Part shown: one piece after another, positions 35,882-43,848 of the stretch | Position numbering within the stretch: position 1 is the stretch's first letter | Layout: each line of letters starts with the position of its first letter | Origin: UKL13-2 sp044229235 | GTDB lineage: Bacteria > Pseudomonadota > Gammaproteobacteria > Burkholderiales > Usitatibacteraceae | Length of the DNA stretch: 64,000 nucleotides | Assembly (NCBI GenBank): GCA_044229235.1 | Contig: JBGATH010000007.1 | Span: 1-64,000, forward strand | Direction of reading: 5' to 3' | Position numbers and translations under genes: made by a program | Notes under the pieces: model-generated | The model's database searches: none | What the model saw: the letters and a program-made list of their open reading frames with translations, nothing else | Told to the model about the DNA's origin: nothing

Positions 35882-36757
35882 TCAGCCGCGCTTGTTTTGA
35901 AGAGCCGCAATGCGCTCTTCAATGGGCGGGTGGCTGGAGAACAACGCCATGAAGCCGGCCTTGTCGGAAATGCCCGACGCGGCCATGCTTTTTGGCAGTT
36001 CGCCGGGCTCCAGACCGCCCAGACGCGCCAGAGCCTTGACCATGGGCTGGGGTGTTCCCATCAGCGATGCCGCGCCAGCGTCGGCACGATACTCGCGCTG
36101 ACGCGAAAACCACGCGACGATGATTGAGGCGAGCAAGCCGAAGACGATCTGGCAGACGATGTCGGTCACGTAATAGCCGATACCGGGGCCGTCGCGATCG
36201 TTCTTCAGCACCACGCGATCGACGAAGTAGCCCACTACCTTCGAGAGGAACACGACAAAGGTATTGACCACGCCCTGGATCAGGGTGAGCGTCACCATGT
36301 CGCCGTTGACGATGTGCGCGACCTCGTGCGCGAGCACGGCTTCCACTTCTTCGCGGCTCATGGATTGCAGCAAGCCGGTCGAAACCGCCACCAGCGCCGA
36401 ATTCTTGAACGCGCCGGTCGCAAAGGCGTTGGCCTCGCCTTCATAGATAGCGACTTCGGGCATGCCGATATTGCTCTTCGTGGCCAGACGCCGCACGGTT
36501 TCCACCAGCCAGCGTTCGGTTTCCGAAGACGGATTTTCGATCACCTGCGCGCCGGTGCTCCATTTCGCCATTGGCTTGGAAATGAGCAGCGAGAAGATCG
36601 CGCCGGTGAATCCGACCACGGCGGAGAACGCCAGCAGCATGCCGATGTTCAGGCCGCTTTGGGTCAGGAACCGGTTGACGCCGAGCAGACTGGTGACGAC
36701 GCCCAGCACCAGCATGACGGCCAGGTTGGTCAGGATGAACAAGACGACACGTTTCAT
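35882..36757 (-). CDS. htpX: Membrane protease HtpX
   Basis: A 291-residue M48 zinc protease of the inner membrane involved in turnover of misfolded membrane proteins. Two N-terminal membrane helices (residues about 5-25 and 38-55) and two central ones (about 155-180, 190-210) are present. The active site is HEVAHIVNGD near residue 141 with the third ligand Glu in REYRADAGAA near residue 224. Length matches E. coli HtpX (293). ATG 36757 (MKRVVLFILTNLAV) is the usual start. Confidence 0.95.
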   Translation of the reverse strand: MKRVVLFILTNLAVMLVLGVVTSLLGVNRFLTQSGLNIGMLLAFSAVVGFTGAIFSLLISKPMAKWSTGAQVIENPSSETERWLVETVRRLATKSNIGMPEVAIYEGEANAFATGAFKNSALVAVSTGLLQSMSREEVEAVLAHEVAHIVNGDMVTLTLIQGVVNTFVVFLSKVVGYFVDRVVLKNDRDGPGIGYYVTDIVCQIVFGLLASIIVAWFSRQREYRADAGAASLMGTPQPMVKALARLGGLEPGELPKSMAASGISDKAGFMALFSSHPPIEERIAALQNKRG

Positions 36758-36936
36758 GTACGCAATCTCCGTAAGGAAAACAATAACTTGGGCCGGATTG
36801 TAACCCTGACTTGCGTCAAGCTTTCCGGCCGTACGCCGCATGTTGGGATGCCGGCCCGGATTTCAACTGCTCCAGCCCGGCGTCAGGCAAGCTTAGTCCC
36901 TGATTTCTCGCGAAAAGTTTCCGCGTTCGCTGGCTT

Positions 36937-38133
36937 TCAGGGTTCGGCGTTTGGTCCTCGCCGTCCCGGCAGGCGGCCGATTCGGCGCGCATACAGGCTT
37001 CCGCCCACCAGCGCCGCACCGATGGTCCAGAACAGCGGCAGCATGCCCAGCGCCGCGCCCACGGCGCCAAATATCAGCGGCATGACGGTCTGGCTGCCGT
37101 TGATCAGCGTGGTGCGCAGGCCGAGGGCCTCGCCGGAACGGCCGGCCGGCGCCGACTCGTGGAGCAGCGTCAGCACCATCGGCTGCGGCGCGCCCAGCCC
37201 CATCCCCAGGCAGAACACCAGCACCATCATCACGCCGACGTTCTGTGCAAATGACAGGCCGGCGAAGCTGAGCCCCGACACCAGCAGCGCGCCCGTGAGC
37301 ATGGTCCAGGGCTTGATGCGGTTTACGACGAACGGGATGGCGAGCCGCACCGCGAAAGTGGCCGCAGCAAACGTTCCCATGACAATGCCGATTTCCGACG
37401 CGGACAGGCCGATGGCACTGCCATGCACCGGGATGGCGAACGCGTAAACGTCCCATGCGACGGTCAGGATGGCCATCGTGATGAATAGCCGCCGCAACTG
37501 CACATCGCGCAGCAGGTCGAACACGTCCCCCTTGCCGGCATGGTGGACATGCGGCTTCGGCGCCGGAAACGGAATGACCTTGAACGAAAGCGCGATTACC
37601 GGCAACAGCGTGAACAAGGCCAGCAGCAGGAAAGTGGCGCGGTGCCCGAAGTTGTCGATGCCCACGCCGGACAGCACCGGCGCGATGAACGAGGATGTCG
37701 AAAATCCCAGCGACACGTAGCTGAAATTGATGGCGCGATCCTCGGGCGCGGAAAGCTCGCCCACCGCGTGATAGGCGGCCACATTGATGAGCATGAACGA
37801 AACACCGACGATGATGCTGGTGAGATAGAGCGCCCAGATGCTGGGGAACACAAATGGCACCAGCATGCCGAGGCCGACAAATGCTGAACCGAGCAGCAGG
37901 GGTTTACCCAGCCCAATGCGATCCACCCAGCGGCCGGCGGAAACCGACAGCAGCGCCGGCAGCAACGCATACATCGCCAGCAGCACGCCCACGGTCAGCG
38001 GTGTTGCGCCCTGGTTGATGGCAAACAGCGTCACCGTCACGCGTCCGCCGTTGAAGGCGACATGATCCAGGACCATCAGGATGATGATCAGCGGCAGCGG
38101 CCGGATCGGCGACCGCGCGTGGCTATCGGCCAC
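36937..38133 (-). CDS. MFS transporter
   Basis: A 398-residue protein with twelve predicted membrane helices. The loop after helix two holds SAGRWVDRIGLGKPLLLGSA (the DRxGR-like motif A), and the N-half has a partial second copy further on. It probably exports or imports a small molecule by proton antiport; no substrate hint exists in the motifs or neighbours. Stand-alone, 179 bases from htpX and 75 bases from the DMT gene, all on the minus strand. Confidence 0.85.
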   Translation of the reverse strand: MADSHARSPIRPLPLIIILMVLDHVAFNGGRVTVTLFAINQGATPLTVGVLLAMYALLPALLSVSAGRWVDRIGLGKPLLLGSAFVGLGMLVPFVFPSIWALYLTSIIVGVSFMLINVAAYHAVGELSAPEDRAINFSYVSLGFSTSSFIAPVLSGVGIDNFGHRATFLLLALFTLLPVIALSFKVIPFPAPKPHVHHAGKGDVFDLLRDVQLRRLFITMAILTVAWDVYAFAIPVHGSAIGLSASEIGIVMGTFAAATFAVRLAIPFVVNRIKPWTMLTGALLVSGLSFAGLSFAQNVGVMMVLVFCLGMGLGAPQPMVLTLLHESAPAGRSGEALGLRTTLINGSQTVMPLIFGAVGAALGMLPLFWTIGAALVGGSLYARRIGRLPGRRGPNAEP

Positions 38134-38208
38134 GGAACCCGGTGATGTAGGGCGCAGGCATCATCAGGTTATTTTCCCATTGATGTAGCCCCGGAGGATG
38201 CGAGCACA

Positions 38209-39114
38209 TTACGTGCCACGGCGCATGGCCAGCGCCACGCCGATCGCGGTGATGGCGATGCCGGCGATTGACAGGGGGGTGGGCACCACACCGAACGCCA
38301 GGAATTCGATTGCCACCGCGAATATGGGCGGCAGGTACATCATGCTGGTGACACGCGCGGCCTCGCCGTGACGCATCAGCGTGTGCAGTGCGTTGACGCC
38401 GATGATGGATGCGCCGATCACCAGGAAAGCGATCGACGCCAACAGCGGCCAGGTCCAGCGCACCTCGGCGCTTTCGACCATGACGCTGAGCGGCGCCAGC
38501 ACCACCAGCGAGATGACGAACTGGATCAGTGCGCCGCTGCGTAAATCCACAGTCGCGCAGTAACGCCTTTGGTACAAGGTGCCGGCGGTGAGCGAGGACA
38601 GCCCGATGGCAACGGCGACGAGGCTGCCCGGCGTCACGGCGCGAATATCAATCTTGTGCCACACGATCAGCGCGACGCCGGCGAATCCGAGGGCAATGCC
38701 AAGCCACTGACGGGGCTGCGGGCGTTCGCCGAACCAGGGGATGGCGATCAGTGCGGTTGCCAGTGGCTGCAGCGCGAGGATCACGGCAGTGATGCCCGCC
38801 GACATGCCCAGGTATTGGGTGTAGTGGCTTCCCGACAGGTGGATGGCGTGCATCAGCAGGCCGGCAACAATGATGTGAAACCACTCCTGCCGGGTCGATG
38901 GCCAGGCAGGTTTCAGCCACAACACCAGCGGCACCAGGCACATCACGCCAAACGCGTATCGCAGCGTCAGGAAGGTGAAGGGCGCGGCGTACTGCAGGCC
39001 GATCTTGGTCGCGATAAAGCCCGAACCCCAGACGGTAACGAAGTACCAGGCCAGCAGCGCATCGGTGCGGCGGGTCGTCGGATTCACGAGCACCAGGTGG
39101 CGAAAGTCCAGCAT
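38209..39114 (-). CDS. EamA/DMT family transporter
   Basis: A 301-residue ten-helix protein with two EamA halves (about 20-145 and 160-295). The first half shows WYFVTVWGSGFIATKIGLQY and the second ATALIAIPWFGERPQPRQW at its edge. Such proteins export amino acids or metabolites. The start is uncertain: ATG 39114 lies inside a family A palindrome, while GTG 39087 gives a slightly shorter and plausible protein. Neither has a good ribosome-binding site. Confidence 0.82.
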   Translation of the reverse strand: MLDFRHLVLVNPTTRRTDALLAWYFVTVWGSGFIATKIGLQYAAPFTFLTLRYAFGVMCLVPLVLWLKPAWPSTRQEWFHIIVAGLLMHAIHLSGSHYTQYLGMSAGITAVILALQPLATALIAIPWFGERPQPRQWLGIALGFAGVALIVWHKIDIRAVTPGSLVAVAIGLSSLTAGTLYQRRYCATVDLRSGALIQFVISLVVLAPLSVMVESAEVRWTWPLLASIAFLVIGASIIGVNALHTLMRHGEAARVTSMMYLPPIFAVAIEFLAFGVVPTPLSIAGIAITAIGVALAMRRGT

Positions 39115-39168
39115 TGGCGGGCTTCTTGAGAGCTTTTTGCCCTGGGAAGCGCGCCAATGCTGGACTTT
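39103..39168. repeat. ~66-bp palindrome, family A copy 4
   Basis: Perfect inverted ends AAAGTCCAGCATTGGCG and CGCCAATGCTGGACTTT. It lies between two minus-strand genes, the GMC oxidoreductase (stop near 39206) and the DMT transporter, whose best upstream ATG lies within its left arm. Confidence 0.85.
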
Positions 39169-39205
39169 AGCCTTTGATCGCTGGCCAGGTTGCCACTACT
39201 CTGAC

Positions 39206-40837
39206 TCACGGGGACTTGCGATCTTCGCGAATCATCTGGCTGCCGCGTTCGGCAATCATCACCGTCGGAGAATTGGTGTTGCCCGACGTGATCGTCGGCA
39301 TGATGGACGCGTCCACCACCCGCAGGCGCTCCACGCCGTGCACCCGCAGGCGATGATCCACCACTGCCATCGGATCGCCGGCCGGTCCCATCTTGCAGGT
39401 TCCCACCGGATGGAAAATGGTGGTGCCCACGTTTCCGGCAGCCTTGACCAGCGCCTCGTCGGATTCGTACGATGGTCCGGGCATGAACTCTTCGGGCCGG
39501 TACCTGGCCAGCGCATCCGCCTGCGAAATTCGCCGCGCGAGGCGCAATGAATCGACCGCCACCTTTCGATCGCCATCGGTGGACAGGTAATTGGGCTGGA
39601 TCAGCGGGTACTTGCGCGAGTCGCTGCTCTGGATGCGCACATAGCCGCGGCTTTCCGGTCGCAGGTTGCAGACACTGGCGGTGAACGCCGGGAAGGGGTG
39701 TGGTGGATCGCCGAACTTGTCCAGCGATAGCGGTTGCACGTGGAACTCGATATTGGCGCTCGCTTGCGCGGCATCCGATTTGGCGAAAGCGCCCAGCTGC
39801 GAGGGCGCCATGGTCAGCGGCCCGGTGCGGAACAGGGCGTATTGCAGGCCCATACCCACCTTGCCGAAAATGCTGTTGGCACGTTCGTTCAGTGTCGGCA
39901 CACCGTGCACCTTGAACGCCATGCGCAGTTGCAGGTGGTCCTGCAGGTTTTCCCCCACGCCCGGCAGGTTGTGACGAAAGTCGATGCCCGCCGACTGGAG
40001 AACACGCGCCGGACCGATGCCGGACAACTGCATCAGCTGCGGCGAATTGATGGCGCCCGAGGCGAGGATGGTTTCGCAGCGCGCCTGCGCGACGAACGCT
40101 TCATGGCCCTGCAGGAACTCGATGCCTTGCGCGCGGTTGGCGCCGTCGCGGCTATCCATGACGATCTTCTGCGCCAGCACATTGGTCAGCACGGTGAGGT
40201 TGGGGCGCGACTGGGCCGGGCGCAGGAACGCCTTGGAGGCATTCCAGCGGATGCCGGTGCGCTGGTTGACCTGGAAACGCGCCGAGCCGAAATTGTCGCC
40301 ACCGTTGAAGTCGGCAATTTTCGGGATGCCGCATTGCTCCGCCGCATCGCGCCAGGCATTGAGAATCTCCCACTGCAGCCGCTGTTCTTCCACCCGCCAC
40401 TCGCCGCCCGCGCCGTGAATGGCGCTGGGCCCGGCATGGTGATCCTCGGAAAACTTGAACAGGGGCAGGGTTTGATTCCAGCCCCAGCCCGGGTTGCCCA
40501 TCGCCTCCCATTCGTCGTAGTCGCGCGCCTGGCCGCGCATGTAGAGCATGGCGTTGATCGAGGAACAACCGCCGAGCACCTTGCCGCGGGCGTAGAGAAT
40601 GGAGCGTCCGTTCAGCCCGGAACAGGGTTCGGTCCGGTAGCACCAGTCGGTACGGGGGTTACCGATGCAGAACAAGTAGCCGACCGGGATGTGAATCCAG
40701 ATCCAGTCGTCCTTGCCGCCGGCCTCGAGCAGCAAAACACGCACTTCCGGATCGGCACTCAGGCGGTTGGCGAGCACACAGCCGGCGGTACCTGCGCCGA
40801 CGATCACGTAGTCGAAAGTTCCGAAGTGTTTTGCCAT
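39206..40837 (-). CDS. GMC family FAD oxidoreductase (choline dehydrogenase type)
   Basis: A 543-residue flavoenzyme. The FAD-binding fold is VIVGAGTAGCVLANRLS near residue 11, followed by the ADP-ribose acidic residue region LLLEAGGKD. The GMC signatures GGCSSINAMLYMRG near residue 88 and ASGAINSPQLMQLSGIG near residue 256 are present. The C-terminal catalytic His lies in FHPVGTCKMG near residue 465 and the Asn in SGNTNSPTVMIAERG near residue 520. Substrate is an unknown alcohol; choline is possible but betaine genes are absent here. Confidence 0.9.
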   Translation of the reverse strand: MAKHFGTFDYVIVGAGTAGCVLANRLSADPEVRVLLLEAGGKDDWIWIHIPVGYLFCIGNPRTDWCYRTEPCSGLNGRSILYARGKVLGGCSSINAMLYMRGQARDYDEWEAMGNPGWGWNQTLPLFKFSEDHHAGPSAIHGAGGEWRVEEQRLQWEILNAWRDAAEQCGIPKIADFNGGDNFGSARFQVNQRTGIRWNASKAFLRPAQSRPNLTVLTNVLAQKIVMDSRDGANRAQGIEFLQGHEAFVAQARCETILASGAINSPQLMQLSGIGPARVLQSAGIDFRHNLPGVGENLQDHLQLRMAFKVHGVPTLNERANSIFGKVGMGLQYALFRTGPLTMAPSQLGAFAKSDAAQASANIEFHVQPLSLDKFGDPPHPFPAFTASVCNLRPESRGYVRIQSSDSRKYPLIQPNYLSTDGDRKVAVDSLRLARRISQADALARYRPEEFMPGPSYESDEALVKAAGNVGTTIFHPVGTCKMGPAGDPMAVVDHRLRVHGVERLRVVDASIMPTITSGNTNSPTVMIAERGSQMIREDRKSP

Positions 40838-40924
40838 GGCGAATGCCTGGGAGGGATTTGAAATCTGCGGGCGGGGCGGGCGGTCAGAGCCGTTAGAATA
40901 CCGCCAGCAGGCTAAAACAAAAAA

Positions 40925-42829
40925 TTGGCATGCCTCATACAGGGGAAGGCCACGGGCGAACAGCCAGCGATCGGGAGCGAGTGGTTGGAATTGGAACGCA
41001 CACGGACGAAGTGGTGGGAATGGGGTTCATCCCAGGGCCTGCTGCTGCTCGCCGTCGCGATCCTGACGTTTTCATTCCTGCTGCGGGTGCCGACCGCTGA
41101 CCAGGCCGTGCTTGGTGTGCTGGAGCGGCAGGCGTTCGACATGCAGATGAACTTTCTGCGCAACTACTTTCCGCGGCCTGCAACCGTCGACCCCGTTCTG
41201 ATCGGCATCGACGAACATTCAGAGGATGTGCTGGAAGAGCCGCTGGCCATGTGGCACCGGCATTTCGCCAAAACCATGCTGGCGCTGGCCGAGGCGCAAC
41301 CCGCGCTTGTCGGACTGGACATCGTGCTACCGCCAAGATCGTTCGACAAGTTCATGCCGGGGCTCGACCTGTCGCTGGTGGTGGGCCTGACCAAGCTGAA
41401 GCAGGTGGCACCCCTGGTGGTGGCGCATACGGTGGACCGGCAGGGAACCCTGGCACAAATTCATCCGCCGTTCTTGCGCACGCTGGGCGATGATACTTTC
41501 GGCATCGACAAGGCCATCGAGGACCGTGATCGTGTCTCGCGCCGCTTCAGCGAGAGGGAGTTGCTGGCCAAGGACACGCCGTTCCCGACATTTTCCGGCC
41601 GTATTGCCAGCACGCTCGGCAAGCCTGTCATGGAGGGCTACATCGATTTTTCGATTGGCAGCGAGATTCGTTTCATTCCGCTGCAGCAGGTGATTCGCTG
41701 GTACGAAACTGGCAACACGGCCGAACTGAAACGGCAATTTGCGGGCCGGGTGGTGCTGATCGGAACCGTGACCAAGGACAAGGATCGCTGGAATCTGCCG
41801 GTCGGACTGTCGGAATGGGAGCGCAACACGGAGGGAAAGCTGGATCGCAACCAGCCCGGCATCATCGTCCACTTGCAGACGCTGCGCAGCCTGCTGGGTG
41901 AGGGCTTGATCGTGCCCATTCCTGACTGGCTGAAGTGGCTGATTTGTGCGGCCTTGATGGGCTTCGTGTTCGTTCCGTCGACGCGGCGTACCTACTTGTT
42001 TGCGTTCGTGGCCGCCCCGCTGCTGTTTATTTCCATTTCAGTGATCCTGATCACAGCCAAGATCCTCATCCCCGCAGTAACGTTCATTGTCCTGTTGTGG
42101 ATCTCGGTCATGGTTGGCGCAGTCGCGGATGCGGCAAAGACATTGGTTGACAAAAATCGCCTGAGAAATTCGTTTGAGGGCAGCGTATCTCCCGCGGTCA
42201 TGGAGGAGATGCTGGCCGGCAATCTTTCGGGCGGCGTATCCGCCAAGACCGCTGAGGTCTGCGTCATGTTCACCGATATCCGCGGCTTTACCGGTCTCTC
42301 GGAGTCACTTTCGCCGGAGGAAGTGACCGGCCTGCTGACGCGCTATTTTGACCGCATGGTCGCCTGCGTACATCGCTGCGAAGGCACCATGGACAAGTTC
42401 ATGGGCGACGGCATGATGGTCTTTTTCGGCGCGCCGCGCGCGCTTGACAACCCTTGTACCAGCGCCGTGAAATGCGCGGTCGACATGATTGGCCAGCTGA
42501 CCGAACTGAACGCCGAATTCGAACGCGAAGGCCTGCCCCGCGTCGAAATTGGAATCGGCATAAACTACGGAAAAGTGGTGGTCGGAAACATCGGTTCCAC
42601 CGTGCGCCATAACTATTCGGCAATCGGTGACGCGGTCAATGTCGCATCGCGGGTGGAGGGGATGACCAAGCGCCTGGGACGGCCGATCGTGTTCACGGAT
42701 TCGGTGCGGGCCCGACTTGGCACGGATTTCGAAATGATTGATTTCGGTGAACAGGCGATCAGAGGGCACAGTCCGATGCGGCTGTGGGGAGTCAGCGCCG
42801 CAATCTCGAGCGCGGCAGCGAAGCAATGA
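40925..42829 (+). CDS. CHASE2-domain adenylate/guanylate cyclase
   Basis: A 634-residue membrane sensor. After one N-terminal helix (about 38-56) comes an extracytoplasmic CHASE2 domain (about 60-330), then three helices (about 335-405), then a class III cyclase domain (about 430-625). The metal Asp pair lies in FTDIRGFTGLSE and FMGDGMMVFFGAP, the purine-specific Lys in TMDKFMGDG, and the second specificity site in YSAIGDAVNVASR. A Lys/Asp pair points to ATP, so cAMP is the likely product. Start is a weak TTG 40925; internal TTG 40985 has GGGAG upstream. FecR and caspase-MORN genes follow on the same strand. Confidence 0.9.
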   Translation: MACLIQGKATGEQPAIGSEWLELERTRTKWWEWGSSQGLLLLAVAILTFSFLLRVPTADQAVLGVLERQAFDMQMNFLRNYFPRPATVDPVLIGIDEHSEDVLEEPLAMWHRHFAKTMLALAEAQPALVGLDIVLPPRSFDKFMPGLDLSLVVGLTKLKQVAPLVVAHTVDRQGTLAQIHPPFLRTLGDDTFGIDKAIEDRDRVSRRFSERELLAKDTPFPTFSGRIASTLGKPVMEGYIDFSIGSEIRFIPLQQVIRWYETGNTAELKRQFAGRVVLIGTVTKDKDRWNLPVGLSEWERNTEGKLDRNQPGIIVHLQTLRSLLGEGLIVPIPDWLKWLICAALMGFVFVPSTRRTYLFAFVAAPLLFISISVILITAKILIPAVTFIVLLWISVMVGAVADAAKTLVDKNRLRNSFEGSVSPAVMEEMLAGNLSGGVSAKTAEVCVMFTDIRGFTGLSESLSPEEVTGLLTRYFDRMVACVHRCEGTMDKFMGDGMMVFFGAPRALDNPCTSAVKCAVDMIGQLTELNAEFEREGLPRVEIGIGINYGKVVVGNIGSTVRHNYSAIGDAVNVASRVEGMTKRLGRPIVFTDSVRARLGTDFEMIDFGEQAIRGHSPMRLWGVSAAISSAAAKQ

Positions 42830-42862
42830 GTCTATGAAAAAAGGCATTTCCGGGAGAACAGC

Positions 42863-43714
42863 ATGATCCATTTCAAATCATTTGCAGCACTGGCGGTATC
42901 GGCGGTGGCTCTGGGCGCGCAAGCTCAATCGGGCATTGCGTTCGTGACCGATGTCAGGGGTGACGCCAACCTCGATACGGCCAAGGCTTCGCTGATGGCG
43001 GAAATAAGGAAGGGCGCCCGCATCAGCTGCGCCAAGGAATGCGCCGTCGGCGTCATGTACCTGTTGTCGGGCAAGGAGTTCGTCCTCAAGGGCCCGGGTG
43101 ACTTCCTGGTCGGCGATAACGAGGTCACCGCCAAGATCGGTCCGCCGCCGGTGGTGCGCGAGACCAAATGGAAGGTTTCCTCGCAGGTGGTGGCTTCGGC
43201 CGCCGCCAATTCCAGCGCTTCGATCCGCATGCGCAGCGTCGGCGGCAAACAAGCCGAGACGGCCCCGCTACCGGTGGAGCGCCTGATCTATCCGCGCGAA
43301 ACCAAGGTCGCGACTTTGCAGCCGGCCTTCAAGTGGGCATCGGCCAACCCCAAGGGCCCCTTTGAATTCGAGCTCAAGGCGGCCGACAGCGGCAAGGCGC
43401 TGTACAAGGCAAAGGCCAGTGGTCTGGACCTGAAACTGCCGGGCAGCGTCAAGCTCCAACCCGACACCGCATACAGCTGGGCGGTGAAAGCGGGCAGCGG
43501 CGAACTGGGCATGAGCAACTTCCGGACCTTGCCAACCCATGCGCTCGACGTGACGCAAAAGCGCAAGCCGGACGACAAGGCGCAGTTTTCGGACTGGCTG
43601 CTCTATGCCCTGACCCTCAAGGACGTCGGCGCCGACCAGGATGCCGGCGAAGTCTGGGCCAAACTGGCGCGGGAGCGCCCGGATCTGCCGGAACTGGCCG
43701 CTTTGGCCAAGTAG
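42863..43714 (+). CDS. FecR-like domain periplasmic protein
   Basis: A 283-residue exported protein, signal peptide ending GAQAQ near residue 20. The FecR-like beta-rich domain spans about 25-100: FVTDVRGDANLDTAKAS, KGARISCAKECAVGVMYLL, FVLKGPGDFLVG. Cys51 and Cys55 may form a disulfide. A second region (about 140-225) has fibronectin-like sequence, LIYPRETKVATLQPAFKWAS. The last ~40 residues resemble a TPR-like helix pair (WLLYALTLKDVGADQDAGEVW). It starts 33 bases after the CHASE2 cyclase, so the two are probably cotranscribed, and a strong terminator follows. Role is likely to read or hold an envelope signal for the cyclase, by inference. Confidence 0.75.
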   Translation: MIHFKSFAALAVSAVALGAQAQSGIAFVTDVRGDANLDTAKASLMAEIRKGARISCAKECAVGVMYLLSGKEFVLKGPGDFLVGDNEVTAKIGPPPVVRETKWKVSSQVVASAAANSSASIRMRSVGGKQAETAPLPVERLIYPRETKVATLQPAFKWASANPKGPFEFELKAADSGKALYKAKASGLDLKLPGSVKLQPDTAYSWAVKAGSGELGMSNFRTLPTHALDVTQKRKPDDKAQFSDWLLYALTLKDVGADQDAGEVWAKLARERPDLPELAALAK

Positions 43715-43734
43715 TTTTCCGGTTTCGCGGTTGC

Positions 43735-43765
43735 AAAGGGCGTGCCTGCGGGCACGCCCTTTTTC
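43735..43765 (+). terminator. Terminator after FecR-like gene
   Basis: Perfect 12-base arms AAAGGGCGTGCC and GGCACGCCCTTT with loop TGCG, followed by TTCGTTTG. It separates the cyclase/FecR transcript from the caspase-MORN gene. Confidence 0.88.
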
Positions 43766-43796
43766 GTTTGATCCAGCGCAAATGTGCTCTACGGCA

Positions 43797-43824
43797 TTGC
43801 AAGTGCGTGAATTTGCGCAATAAT
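43797..43824 (+). promoter_or_regulatory. Candidate sigma-70 promoter of caspase-MORN gene
   Basis: TTGCAA (43797-43802) and AATAAT (43819-43824) are 16 bases apart, 24 bases upstream of ATG 43849. It lies between the terminator and the caspase gene, so that gene can be transcribed by itself. Confidence 0.4.
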
Positions 43825-43848
43825 CGGGAAAATAGGATAAGCAGGACT

